From Plastoroseomonas hellenica (lineage in GTDB: Bacteria; Pseudomonadota; Alphaproteobacteria; Acetobacterales; Acetobacteraceae): DNA of 64,000 bases. The notes beneath the pieces were generated by a model. The model was given only the letters and a program-made list of their open reading frames with translations. It ran no database searches and was not told where the DNA came from. This document shows, in pieces, positions 35,695 to 44,400 of the stretch (position 1 is the first letter of the stretch; each line of letters opens with the position of its first letter). The position numbers and the translations under genes were made by a program. The DNA lies in the NCBI RefSeq assembly GCF_018129085.1, contig NZ_JAAGBB010000014.1, forward strand, positions 1 through 64,000, written 5' to 3'.

Positions 35695-36498
35695 ATGAGC
35701 GAGCTTTCGACGCGGCAGGACGCGATCCTTGAATTGGCGCGGCAGAGCGGCCGCGTCGCGGTGGATGATCTTGCGGCGCGTTTCGAGGTCAGCCCGCAGA
35801 CCATCCGAAAGGATTTGAACGATCTCTGCGAACGCCGGCTGCTCGCGCGCATGCATGGCGGCGCCATGCTCGCCTCCGGCGTGGAGAACGTCGCCTATGC
35901 GGCGCGGCGCGCGCTGGCGCGGGAGGAGAAGCGGCGCATCGCAGAGCGTTGCGCGTCGCTGATCCCGGACGGGACCTCACTCTTCATCAATATCGGCACG
36001 ACGACGGAGGAGGTGGCGCGCGCCCTGGTGGACCGGCACAACCTGCTCGTGGTGACCAACAACATCCATGTCGTCTCCATCCTGCTGCCCTCGCCCGGGG
36101 TGGAGGTGGTGGTGGCGGGCGGTCCGGTGCGGCGCGCGGATGGCGGCATCGTCGGCGAATCCACCGTGGACCTGGTCTCCGAGTTCAAGCTGGATTTCGC
36201 CGTCATCGGCGCCTCGGCGCTGGACGAGGACGGGTCGCTGCTCGATTTCGACTACCGCGAGGTGCGGGTGGCGCGCGCCATCCTCGGCAATGCACGGCGG
36301 GCGATCCTGGTCGCGGATGCGAGCAAGTTCGAGCGCTCGGCGCCGGTCAGGATCGGCCATGTGCGCCAGCTCCATGCCTTCGTGACGGACCGGCCGCCGC
36401 CGGAGCGCTTCGTGGCCGCCTGTGCCGTGGCCGGGACGCGGCTGGAGGTGGCGGGGGACCCAAACGAAAGCAGATTCGACGGAAACGAAAGCCCGTAG
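35695..36498 (+). CDS. glpR: DeoR-family transcriptional repressor of glycerol genes, GlpR
   Basis: The 267-residue protein has the DeoR layout: an N-terminal winged helix (LSTRQDAILELARQSGRVAV, then FEVSPQTIRKDLNDLCERRL) and a C-terminal sugar-phosphate sensor domain (INIGTTTEEVARAL, GESTVDLVSEFKLDFAVIGAS). It lies directly upstream of glpD in the same direction, so glycerol-3-phosphate is the likely inducer. The last codons encode two AAACGAAAG boxes that probably form its own downstream operator. Confidence 0.92.
   Translation: MSELSTRQDAILELARQSGRVAVDDLAARFEVSPQTIRKDLNDLCERRLLARMHGGAMLASGVENVAYAARRALAREEKRRIAERCASLIPDGTSLFINIGTTTEEVARALVDRHNLLVVTNNIHVVSILLPSPGVEVVVAGGPVRRADGGIVGESTVDLVSEFKLDFAVIGASALDEDGSLLDFDYREVRVARAILGNARRAILVADASKFERSAPVRIGHVRQLHAFVTDRPPPERFVAACAVAGTRLEVAGDPNESRFDGNESP
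36462..36491 (+). promoter_or_regulatory. Tandem GlpR operator half-sites
   Basis: AAACGAAAG occurs twice, at 36462-36470 and 36483-36491, in direct orientation with 21-bp spacing, that is two helical turns. The complement CTTTCGTTT is the common half-site of DeoR-family repressors. The sites lie in the last 12 codons of glpR, 93 to 122 bp before the glpD start, so the repressor gene's own 3' end would control the downstream operon. Confidence 0.65.
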
Positions 36499-36583
36499 GG
36501 CTGGGTTTGCGCGCGAATTTTTCATTTGTACTTGCGCTTCGGGCCTGACTAGGCTTCCTGCAGGGTCGGTCCAGGGAGGCAGC

Positions 36584-38113
36584 ATGGCGACAGCCAGCGC
36601 CGGACGCGTCGATGTCGCCGTGATCGGTGGCGGGGTGAATGGCTGTGGCATTGCCCGCGACGCGGCAGGGCGCGGGCTTTCCGTGCTGCTGGTCGAGCAG
36701 GGCGATCTGGCCGGCGCGACCTCCTCGGCCTCCACCAAGCTGATCCATGGCGGGCTGCGCTACCTGGAGCATTATGCCTTCCGGCTGGTGCGCGAGGCGC
36801 TTGTCGAGCGTGAAGTGCTGCTCTCGGCCGCGCCGCATATCGTGCGCCCGCTGCGCTTCGTACTGCCGCATCACCGCGGCCTGCGCCCCTGGCCGGTGCT
36901 GCGGCTCGGCCTCTTCCTCTACGACCATCTCGGCGGCCGTCGCATCCTGCCGGGCACGCGCAGCCTGGATTTGCGGCGCGATGCCGCTGGCGCGCCGCTG
37001 AAGCCGGGCTTCACCCGCGGCTTCGAGTATTCGGATTGCTGGGTGGAGGATTCGCGCCTGGTCCTGCTCAACGCGCGCGATGCGGCCGCGCGTGGCGCGC
37101 AAGTGCTGACGCGGACCCGCTGCACCGCCGCGCGGCGGGCGGAGGATGGCTGGCGGCTGACCTTGCGGGACGTGGAAACCGGCGGCGTCACCGAGGTCGC
37201 CGCGCGCGCGCTGGTGAACGCGGCGGGACCCTGGGTGGCGCAGGTGGCGGAGCTCGCCGGCGTGGCACGGCCGCAGCGCGTGCGGCTGGTGAAGGGCAGC
37301 CACATCGTCACGCGGCGCCTGTTCGATCACGACCGCTGCTACATCTTCCAGAACACCGACAGCCGCATCGTCTTCGCCATTCCCTATGAGGACGACTTCA
37401 CCCTGATCGGCACCACCGACCAGGATTTCACCGACGGTGATCCCAGCTCCGTCGCAGCGACGGTGGCCGAGGAAGCCTATCTGCGCGACGCGGTGGGCGC
37501 ATATTTCAACAAGCCAGTGGCGCCGGAGGACGTGGTGTGGCGCTATTCCGGCGTCCGCTCGCTCTATGATGACGGGGCGACCTTGGCGCAGGAGGCGACG
37601 CGGGACTACGTGCTGGCGCTCGACGCGGCCGAGGCCGCGGCGCCAATCCTCTCGGTGTTCGGCGGCAAGATCACGACCTATCGCCGCCTGGCGGAAGCGG
37701 CGCTCGAGAAGCTCGCGCCCCATCTCCCCGAGCTCCGCGCACCATGGACCGCCCGGGCGTCGCTCCCCGGCGGCGATTTCCCCTGGAACGGCACCGCAGC
37801 GCTGGAGGCCGCGCTGCGGCGCGACCACCCCTTCCTGGACAACTCCGAAGCGCGGCGCCTGGTGCGGCTCTACGGGACCGAGGCGCCGGCTGTACTGGGC
37901 GGCGCGCGCAGCGCCGCAGAGCTCGGCGAGGAATTCGGCGCCGGGCTGACCGCGCGCGAGGTACAATGGCAGATGCGCGAGGAATGGGCGCGGAGCGCGG
38001 AGGACGTGCTGTGGCGCCGCACGCGTCTCGGCCTGCGGCTGACACCCGCGCAGCAGGACCGGCTCGCCGCCTTCATGGCGAGCCAGCGCGTGGCAGAGAG
38101 GGCGGCGGAATGA
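36584..38113 (+). CDS. glpD: Glycerol-3-phosphate dehydrogenase (FAD, aerobic)
   Basis: GlpD oxidises glycerol-3-phosphate to dihydroxyacetone phosphate and passes electrons to quinone at the membrane. The 509-residue protein has the FAD motif VAVIGGGVNGCGIARDAAGR at residues 10-29, the family stretch STKLIHGGLRYLE, and FGGKITTYRRLAE near the C-terminal domain. A strong AGGGAGG site precedes the ATG. It opens the glycerol uptake operon. Confidence 0.97.
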   Translation: MATASAGRVDVAVIGGGVNGCGIARDAAGRGLSVLLVEQGDLAGATSSASTKLIHGGLRYLEHYAFRLVREALVEREVLLSAAPHIVRPLRFVLPHHRGLRPWPVLRLGLFLYDHLGGRRILPGTRSLDLRRDAAGAPLKPGFTRGFEYSDCWVEDSRLVLLNARDAAARGAQVLTRTRCTAARRAEDGWRLTLRDVETGGVTEVAARALVNAAGPWVAQVAELAGVARPQRVRLVKGSHIVTRRLFDHDRCYIFQNTDSRIVFAIPYEDDFTLIGTTDQDFTDGDPSSVAATVAEEAYLRDAVGAYFNKPVAPEDVVWRYSGVRSLYDDGATLAQEATRDYVLALDAAEAAAPILSVFGGKITTYRRLAEAALEKLAPHLPELRAPWTARASLPGGDFPWNGTAALEAALRRDHPFLDNSEARRLVRLYGTEAPAVLGGARSAAELGEEFGAGLTAREVQWQMREEWARSAEDVLWRRTRLGLRLTPAQQDRLAAFMASQRVAERAAE

Positions 38114-39192
38114 GCCTCATGCTGGAAGACATCGCGCTTTCGGCGGGCGGGCGCGTGCTGCTGCACCCCGTGACCCTCTCCCTCGAAGCGGGCTCCTTGA
38201 ACGTGCTGCTGGGTCCGACGCTCGCCGGGAAGACGACGCTGCTCCGGCTGATGGCGGGGCTCGACCGCCCGAGCGGCGGGCGGCTGCTGGTGGACGGGCG
38301 CGACATGACCGGGGTTGGCGCACGGCAGCGCAGCGTCGCCATGGTCTACCAGCAATTCATCAACTACCCGAGCCTGACGGTGTTCGAAAACATCGCCTCG
38401 CCGCTGCGGGTCGCGAAGCTGCCGCGCGCCGAGGTCGAAGCGCGTGTGCACCAGGCGGCGGAGTTGCTGCACCTCGCGCCGTATCTGGGCCGTCGCCCGC
38501 TCGAGCTCTCCGGCGGCCAGCAGCAGCGAACGGCGATCGCGCGTGCCTTGGTGAAACGCGCGGCCCTGGTGCTGATGGACGAGCCGCTGGCCAATCTCGA
38601 CTACAAGTTGCGCGAGGAGCTGCGCGAGGAATTGCCGCGCCTCTTCGCCGAGAGCGGCAGCATCCTGGTCTATGCCACGACCGACCCGGCCGAGGCGCTG
38701 ATGCTGGGCGGCCAGGTCGCGACGCTCTGGGAGGGGCGCCTCACGCAATTCGGCCCCGCCGGCGCGGTCTTCCGCCGCCCCTGCGACATCCTGACCGCGC
38801 GCGTCTTCTCCGACCCGCCGCTCAACGAAGCGCCGGCGCGGCTCGCCGGGCGCGAGCTCGTGCTGGCGAACGGCCGGCGCATTCCCGCCCTGCAGCGCGG
38901 CGTCGAAGGCGAATGCACGATCGGCGTGCGCGCCCACGAGCTGGTCCTTGACGACCAGCCGGGTCCGGATGCGGTGCCGCTCGACGCCACGGTGCGCGTC
39001 GCCGAGGTGACGGGATCGGAGAGCTACATCCACCTCGATGTCGGTGGCCTCGCCTGGGTCGTGCTGGTGCCCGGCGTGCGGCGGCCGGAGCCGGGCGAGC
39101 GCATCACGGTCTGGCTCGATCCGCGCCGGCTCTTCCTGTTCGGCACCGACGGCACGCTTCTCGCCACACCGGAACTGGCGGAGGCGGCCTGA
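38110..39192 (+). CDS. glpS: Glycerol ABC importer ATP-binding protein GlpS
   Basis: One of two ATPases of the GlpSTPQV glycerol importer. The 360-residue protein has Walker A GPTLAGKTTLL, a canonical signature LSGGQQQR (residues 133-140), Walker B LVLMDEP, and a C-terminal TOBE-like domain. The switch (H-loop) histidine is replaced by Thr191 (VYATTDP instead of VYVTHDQ). Its start overlaps glpD and its stop overlaps glpT. It probably forms a heterodimer with GlpT. Confidence 0.93.
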   Translation: MSLMLEDIALSAGGRVLLHPVTLSLEAGSLNVLLGPTLAGKTTLLRLMAGLDRPSGGRLLVDGRDMTGVGARQRSVAMVYQQFINYPSLTVFENIASPLRVAKLPRAEVEARVHQAAELLHLAPYLGRRPLELSGGQQQRTAIARALVKRAALVLMDEPLANLDYKLREELREELPRLFAESGSILVYATTDPAEALMLGGQVATLWEGRLTQFGPAGAVFRRPCDILTARVFSDPPLNEAPARLAGRELVLANGRRIPALQRGVEGECTIGVRAHELVLDDQPGPDAVPLDATVRVAEVTGSESYIHLDVGGLAWVVLVPGVRRPEPGERITVWLDPRRLFLFGTDGTLLATPELAEAA

Positions 39193-40277
39193 TGGCGCGC
39201 ATCGCCTTCCAGCAACTCGCCCATTCCTACCATCCCGCGCCACGTGGACCGATCGACTACGCGCTGCGCCCGATGGACATGGCATTTGACGATGCCGGTG
39301 CCTATGCACTGCTCGGCCCCTCCGGCTGCGGCAAGACCACCCTGCTCAGCATCATCTCCGGCCTGCTGCGTCCGAGCGATGGCACGGTGTTGTTCGACGG
39401 CGCCGACGTCACGCCCTGGGCGCCGGAGCGGCGCAATGTCGCGCAGGTCTTCCAGTTCCCCGTGGTCTACGACACCATGACGGTGCGCGAGAACCTCGCC
39501 TTCCCGCTCCGCAACCGCGGCGTGCCCGCACGCGAAGCCTCCGCGCGGGTGGACTACGTCGCTTCCCTCCTCGGCCTGACCGCCGCACTCGGCCGCCGCG
39601 CACGCAATCTCGGCGCCGACGACAAGCAGAAGATCTCGCTAGGACGCGGCCTGGTGCGCAGCGACGTCGCCGCCATCCTGTTCGACGAACCGCTCACCGT
39701 CATCGACCCGCACCTGAAGTGGGAGCTCCGCTCACGGCTCAAGGAGTTGCACCGCCAGGTGCCGGTGACGATGATCTACGTCACCCACGACCAGACCGAA
39801 GCACTGACGTTCGCAGACCGCGTGGTGGTGATGGCGGGGGGCGAGGTGGTGCAGGTCGGCACGCCGGAGGCGTTGTTCGAGCGACCCGCCCACACCTTCG
39901 TCGGCCATTTCATCGGCTCGCCCGGCATGAACCTGCTGCCTTGCGAGGTCGTCAGCGGCGAGGCCGTGCTGCCTGGCGGTCATCGCATCCTCCTGCCGCA
40001 CCCGCCCGCGCGCGAGACGCTGGCCGGCAGGCGCATCGAGCTCGGCATCCGCCCCGAATTCACCCGCATCGCACGGGACGGCGACCTGCCCGTCCTGCTG
40101 CGGCGCGTCGAGGATCTCGGCCGCCGCCGCATCGCACGCGTCGAGCTCGCGGGCCTGGCGCTGACCGCGACCCTGCCGGACGGCGCCGCGCCATCATCCG
40201 ATGCTGCACGGATCACCTTCGATCCGGCCCATCTGCATCTCTACGCCGATGGCCGCTTGGTGGAGGCCGCGCCATGA
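39192..40277 (+). CDS. glpT: Glycerol ABC importer ATP-binding protein GlpT
   Basis: Second ATPase of the glycerol importer, 361 residues. Walker A (GPSGCGKTTLL), Walker B (AILFDEP) and the switch His199 (YVTHDQTEA) are canonical. The signature motif is not: where LSGGQ should be, the sequence is LGADDKQ (residues 140-146), followed by the normal SLGRGLVR helix. GlpS shows the reverse pattern of defects. A TOBE-like C-terminal domain follows. The ATG shares one base with the glpS stop. This GlpT is unrelated to the E. coli antiporter of the same name. Confidence 0.93.
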   Translation: MARIAFQQLAHSYHPAPRGPIDYALRPMDMAFDDAGAYALLGPSGCGKTTLLSIISGLLRPSDGTVLFDGADVTPWAPERRNVAQVFQFPVVYDTMTVRENLAFPLRNRGVPAREASARVDYVASLLGLTAALGRRARNLGADDKQKISLGRGLVRSDVAAILFDEPLTVIDPHLKWELRSRLKELHRQVPVTMIYVTHDQTEALTFADRVVVMAGGEVVQVGTPEALFERPAHTFVGHFIGSPGMNLLPCEVVSGEAVLPGGHRILLPHPPARETLAGRRIELGIRPEFTRIARDGDLPVLLRRVEDLGRRRIARVELAGLALTATLPDGAAPSSDAARITFDPAHLHLYADGRLVEAAP

Positions 40278-41158
40278 AGCCGCACAGCAACCGTGCCTGG
40301 CTGCTGGTGCTGCCAGTCGTCGCGCTGGTCGCCTTCTCGGGTGTGATCCCGATGATGATGGTGGTGAACTATTCGGTGCAGGATACCTTCGGGAACAATG
40401 AGTTCTTCTGGAACGGCCTCGGCTGGTTCCGCGAGCTGCTCGACCCCTCCACCGAGTTCGGCGGCCGGTTCCTCGATGCGTTGTGGCGCAGCCTGCTGTT
40501 CAGCGCGATCTGTCTCGCCATCCAGATCCCGCTCGGCATCGCCGTCGCGCTCACCATGCCACGGCGCGGCCTGGCGCTCGCCTTCTGCCTGGTCGCCATG
40601 GCGCTGCCGCTGCTGATCCCCTGGAACGTGGTGGGCACCATCTGGCAGGTCTTCGTACGGGGCGATATCGGCCTGCTCGGCCATGCCCTGAACCGCCTCG
40701 GCCTCGCTTTCAACTACACCCAGGTGCCGCTGCATGCCTGGATCACCATCATCGCCATGGATGTCTGGCACTGGACCTCCCTGGTCGCGCTGCTCTGCTA
40801 TGCAGGGCTGCGCGCCATCCCGGATGCCTATTACCAGGCGGCGCGGATCGACGGCGCGAGCAGCTGGGCGGTGTTCCGCTCCATCCAGCTCCCGAAGCTG
40901 CGGCGCGTGCTGACCATCGCCGTGCTGCTCCGCTTCATGGACAGCTTCATGATCTACACGGAGCCATTCGTCGTCACCGGCGGCGGGCCGGGCAATGCCA
41001 CCACCTTCCTCTCCATCGACCTCGTGAAGATCGCGCTCGGCCAGTTCGACCTCGGCAAGGCGGCGGCGATGTCCATCGTCTACAACCTCATCATTCTCAC
41101 CCTCTGCTGGGTGTTCTTCGCCACCACGACGCGTGGCGATGCGGACGCTGCCCGATGA
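40274..41158 (+). CDS. glpP: Glycerol ABC importer permease GlpP
   Basis: A 294-residue MalF-type permease with six membrane helices. The EAA loop that contacts the ATPase is present as YYQAARIDGASSWAVFRSIQLPKL. The start overlaps glpT by 4 bp and the stop overlaps glpQ by 4 bp. It pairs with GlpQ to form the channel for glycerol, with GlpV as the periplasmic receptor. Confidence 0.93.
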   Translation: MKPHSNRAWLLVLPVVALVAFSGVIPMMMVVNYSVQDTFGNNEFFWNGLGWFRELLDPSTEFGGRFLDALWRSLLFSAICLAIQIPLGIAVALTMPRRGLALAFCLVAMALPLLIPWNVVGTIWQVFVRGDIGLLGHALNRLGLAFNYTQVPLHAWITIIAMDVWHWTSLVALLCYAGLRAIPDAYYQAARIDGASSWAVFRSIQLPKLRRVLTIAVLLRFMDSFMIYTEPFVVTGGGPGNATTFLSIDLVKIALGQFDLGKAAAMSIVYNLIILTLCWVFFATTTRGDADAAR

Positions 41159-42021
41159 GCGCCTCCGTCGCCCGTGCGGAAGCCGTGCGGCGCCCTGCCG
41201 CCGCACCGGCCGCGGCGTCTGGCGCCTGGGCCTCCCGCCTCGGGCTCGCGCTCTACCTGCTGTTCCTCGCCGTGCCGATCTACTGGCTCGTCAACATGAG
41301 CCTGAAGACGAATTTCGAGATCTCCTCCGGCATGACGCTCTGGCCTCGCGAGCCCACGCTCGACAATTACCGGCGCATCTTCACCGACAGTTCCTGGTAC
41401 TCCGGCTACATCAACAGCCTGACCTACGTGGCACTGAACACGGTGATTTCCCTTCTCGCCGCGCTGCCCGCGGCCTATGCCTTCAGCCGCTACCGCTTCC
41501 TCGGCGACAAGCACCTGTTCTTCTGGTTGCTCTCCAACCGCATGGCGCCGCCCGCGGTCTTCGCACTGCCCTTCTTCCAGCTCTACTCCGCCGTCGGGCT
41601 GTTCGACACGCCGCTCGCCGTGGCACTCGCGCATTGTGTGTTCAACATTCCCCTCGCGGTGTGGATCCTGGAAGGCTTCATGTCCGGTGTGCCACGCGAG
41701 ATCGACGAAACCGCCGCCATCGACGGCTACAGCTTCCCGCACTTCTTCATGAAGATCTTCATGCCGCTGATCGCGGGCGGCGTCGGCGTGGCCGGCTTCT
41801 TCTGCTTCATGTTCTCCTGGGTGGAGCTGCTGCTCGCACGCACCCTCACCACCGTGGACGCCAAGCCGATCGCCGCGACGATGACGCGCACGGTCTCCGC
41901 CGCGGGCATGGATTGGGGCCTGCTCGCCGCCGCCGGTACGCTCACCATCATCCCGGGCGCGGTGGTGATCTGGTTCGTGCGCAACCACATCGCGCGTGGC
42001 TTCGCGCTCGGTCGCGTGTGA
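41155..42021 (+). CDS. glpQ: Glycerol ABC importer permease GlpQ
   Basis: A 288-residue MalG-type permease with six membrane helices. The EAA loop reads EIDETAAIDGYSFPHFFMKI, and the N-terminal cytoplasmic part is Ala-rich. It starts in an ATGA overlap with glpP. The name follows the rhizobial glycerol ABC operon, not the E. coli phosphodiesterase GlpQ. Confidence 0.93.
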   Translation: MSASVARAEAVRRPAAAPAAASGAWASRLGLALYLLFLAVPIYWLVNMSLKTNFEISSGMTLWPREPTLDNYRRIFTDSSWYSGYINSLTYVALNTVISLLAALPAAYAFSRYRFLGDKHLFFWLLSNRMAPPAVFALPFFQLYSAVGLFDTPLAVALAHCVFNIPLAVWILEGFMSGVPREIDETAAIDGYSFPHFFMKIFMPLIAGGVGVAGFFCFMFSWVELLLARTLTTVDAKPIAATMTRTVSAAGMDWGLLAAAGTLTIIPGAVVIWFVRNHIARGFALGRV

Positions 42022-42035
42022 GGGGGGGAACGGCA

Positions 42036-42317
42036 ATGGACCTCGCCTGGATGGCCTGGACCTGGGAGACGGCGGCGTTCTTCGTCTCCATCGCCACAGC
42101 ACTCGGCATCATGACGGCGCTCGCCTTGCTGCGACCGGAGACCGAGCGCATCGGCGCGCTCGGCCTGCCGACGACGCGGGGCGACCGGCTGTTCCTCTCG
42201 CTGCTCGGCGCCGCCTTCATCCATCTCGGCTGGCTGGCGCTCGCCGGCGAAGCGCCGGTCTGGGGCGCCTCCATCCTGTCGCTGCTCTATGCCACCACAG
42301 TCTTCCGCTGGGCATAA
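42036..42317 (+). CDS. glpU: Small membrane protein of the glycerol operon (DUF2160, GlpU)
   Basis: The 93-residue protein has three hydrophobic segments (about residues 10-32, 51-68 and 73-90). A DUF2160 membrane protein at this position, between glpQ and glpV, is a standard part of glpSTPQUV operons; its exact role is unknown. A GGGGGGAA site precedes the ATG, 14 bp after the glpQ stop. Confidence 0.88.
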   Translation: MDLAWMAWTWETAAFFVSIATALGIMTALALLRPETERIGALGLPTTRGDRLFLSLLGAAFIHLGWLALAGEAPVWGASILSLLYATTVFRWA

Positions 42318-42330
42318 GACCCGGGGTTGC

Positions 42331-42426
42331 TGGAGCGGCCTTCGCTTCGCTGCGCTCGCTTCAACCGCTCCAGGCCTTTGTTCTGGCGAGCATCTTCACC
42401 CGTTCAAGTGAAACCGCTCGAACGGG
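42331..42426 (+). repeat. Two intergenic hairpins between glpU and glpV
   Basis: The 134-bp gap holds two inverted repeats: TGGAGCGG at 42331-42338 pairs with 42365-42372, and CCCGTTC at 42399-42405 pairs with 42420-42426. A TGCTCTAG box follows, also found at the end of the intergenic block after glpV. They lie inside an apparent operon just upstream of the receptor gene's ribosome-binding site. Confidence 0.65.
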
Positions 42427-42451
42427 ATCTGCTCTAGGGAGGGAAACGGAC

Positions 42452-44227
42452 ATGAAAGATCGTGGACTGATCACCCGCCGCGGGACGCTGCTCGGCACCG
42501 CCGCGGCACTCGCTGCACCGGCGCTGCTCGCGCCGCGCCACAGCTACGCGCAGGCCATGGATGCCGCGCGGCGCTGGGTGGAGCAGGAATTCCAACCCTC
42601 CACCCTGTCGCGCGATCAGCAGATGCAGGAGATGGAATTCTTCATCCGCGCCGCTCAGCCCTATCGCGGCCAGGACATCAACGTGGTCTCCGAGACCATC
42701 ACCACCCATGAATACGAAGCGCGCACCCTGGCCCGCGCCTTCTCCGAGATCACCGGCATGAACCTGCGCCACGACCTGCTGCAGGAAGGCGATGTCGTTG
42801 AGAAGATCCAGACCCAGATGCAGTCCGGGCGCAACCTCTACGACGCCTGGGTGAATGATTCCGACCTCATCGGCACGCATTTCCGCTATCGTCAGGCCGT
42901 CTCGCTCACCGACTGGATGACAGGCGACGGCCGCGCGGTCACCTCGCCCACCCTCGATGTGGATGACTTCATCGGCAAGGATTTCGGCACCGCGCCGGAC
43001 GGCAAGCTGTACCAGCTCCCGGACCAGCAATTCGCGAACCTCTACTGGTTCCGCTACGACTGGTTCACCCGACCGCAGATCCGCGACGCCTTCCGCCGCC
43101 GCTTCAACTACGATCTCGGCGTGCCCGCGAACTGGTCCGCCTATGAGGACATCGCCGAGTTCTTCACCAATGAGGTGCGCGAGATCGACGGCGTGCGCGT
43201 CTGGGGCCACATGGATTACGGCAAGAAGGACCCCTCGCTCGGCTGGCGCTTCACCGATGCCTGGCTCTCCATGGCGGGCAACGGCGATCGCGGCATCCCC
43301 AATGGCCGCCCGGTGGACGAATGGGGCATCCGCATGGAGGGCTGCCGTCCGGTCGGCTCCTCCGTCGAGCGCGGCGGCGACACCAACGGCCCCGCCGCCG
43401 TCTACGCGGTCTCCAAATACGTGGAGTGGCTGCGCAAATATGCCCCGCCCGAAGCCGCCGGCATGACCTTCAGCGAATCAGGGCCCGTCCCCGCGCAGGG
43501 CGCCATCGCCCAGCAGATCTTCTGGTACACCGCCTTCACCGCCGACATGGTGAAGCCCGGCCTGCCGGTGGTGAACGCGGACGGCACGCCACGCTGGCGC
43601 ATGGCGCCCTCGCCGAAAGGCGCCTATTGGCGCGAAGGCATGAAGCTCGGCTACCAGGACGCCGGGTCCTGGACCCTGCTGCAATCCACGCCGGTGGAAC
43701 GACGCCGCGCCGCCTGGCTCTATGCGCAGTTCACCGTGTCCAAGACCACCAGCCTGAAGAAGAGCCATGTCGGCCTCACCTTCATCCGCGAATCCGACAT
43801 CTGGCACAACTCCTTCACCGAGCGTGCGCCGCAGCTCGGCGGGCTCATCGAGTTCTATCGCTCACCGGCGCGCGTGCAGTGGACGCCGACCGGCGTGAAT
43901 GTCCCCGACTATCCGCGCCTCGCCCAGCTCTGGTGGCAGAACATCGGCGATGCCTCTTCCGGTGCCAGGACGCCGCAACAGGCGATGGACGCGCTCGCCG
44001 CGGCGCAGGACTCGGTCATGGAACGCCTGCAGCGCGCCAATGTGCAGGGCGAATGCGGTCCGCGCCTCAACCCGCGCACGTCAGCCGAGGAGTGGCATGC
44101 CCGTGCCGAACGCGACGGCAACATCGCGCCGCAGCGCCGGCTCGCCAACGAGAAGCCGCAGGGCGAGACGGTGGATTACGACACGCTGATCCGGAGCTGG
44201 CCGGCGACGCCGCCGCAGCGGCGCTAG
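42452..44227 (+). CDS. glpV: Glycerol ABC importer substrate-binding protein GlpV
   Basis: The 591-residue periplasmic binding protein has a twin-arginine-type signal (GLITRRGTLLGTAAALAAP) ending near residue 34. It is larger than usual sugar receptors, as is typical for this glycerol-specific group, and is rich in Trp and Tyr. AGGGAGGG precedes the ATG. It is separated from the permease genes by hairpins and from glpK by a family A repeat, which may allow it to be made in excess over the membrane parts. Confidence 0.94.
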   Translation: MKDRGLITRRGTLLGTAAALAAPALLAPRHSYAQAMDAARRWVEQEFQPSTLSRDQQMQEMEFFIRAAQPYRGQDINVVSETITTHEYEARTLARAFSEITGMNLRHDLLQEGDVVEKIQTQMQSGRNLYDAWVNDSDLIGTHFRYRQAVSLTDWMTGDGRAVTSPTLDVDDFIGKDFGTAPDGKLYQLPDQQFANLYWFRYDWFTRPQIRDAFRRRFNYDLGVPANWSAYEDIAEFFTNEVREIDGVRVWGHMDYGKKDPSLGWRFTDAWLSMAGNGDRGIPNGRPVDEWGIRMEGCRPVGSSVERGGDTNGPAAVYAVSKYVEWLRKYAPPEAAGMTFSESGPVPAQGAIAQQIFWYTAFTADMVKPGLPVVNADGTPRWRMAPSPKGAYWREGMKLGYQDAGSWTLLQSTPVERRRAAWLYAQFTVSKTTSLKKSHVGLTFIRESDIWHNSFTERAPQLGGLIEFYRSPARVQWTPTGVNVPDYPRLAQLWWQNIGDASSGARTPQQAMDALAAAQDSVMERLQRANVQGECGPRLNPRTSAEEWHARAERDGNIAPQRRLANEKPQGETVDYDTLIRSWPATPPQRR

Positions 44228-44332
44228 AGCGTGATGACTTGAGGCGGAATCGCCGAAAAGTCTGAATCACGCGACTAAACAATGGGCTGGAGTATGATGC
44301 GTGAGCACTTGCGAGCGCATCATGCTCTAGAG
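44227..44332 (+). repeat. Family A palindromic repeat copy 4, followed by a hairpin
   Basis: Copy 4 of family A spans 44227-44282 and begins at the last base of the glpV stop codon. Its central stem is GGCG/CGCC around GAAT. A further hairpin (ATGATGCG paired with CGCATCAT) and a TGCTCTAG box follow before glpK. The block may end or thin out transcription between glpV and glpK. Confidence 0.83.
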
Positions 44333-44400
44333 CCGGGCGATTCGGGGGAGGACATGGGCGCCTCCCCCGCGACCAGACGGAACCACCACCGAGAGTGCGG

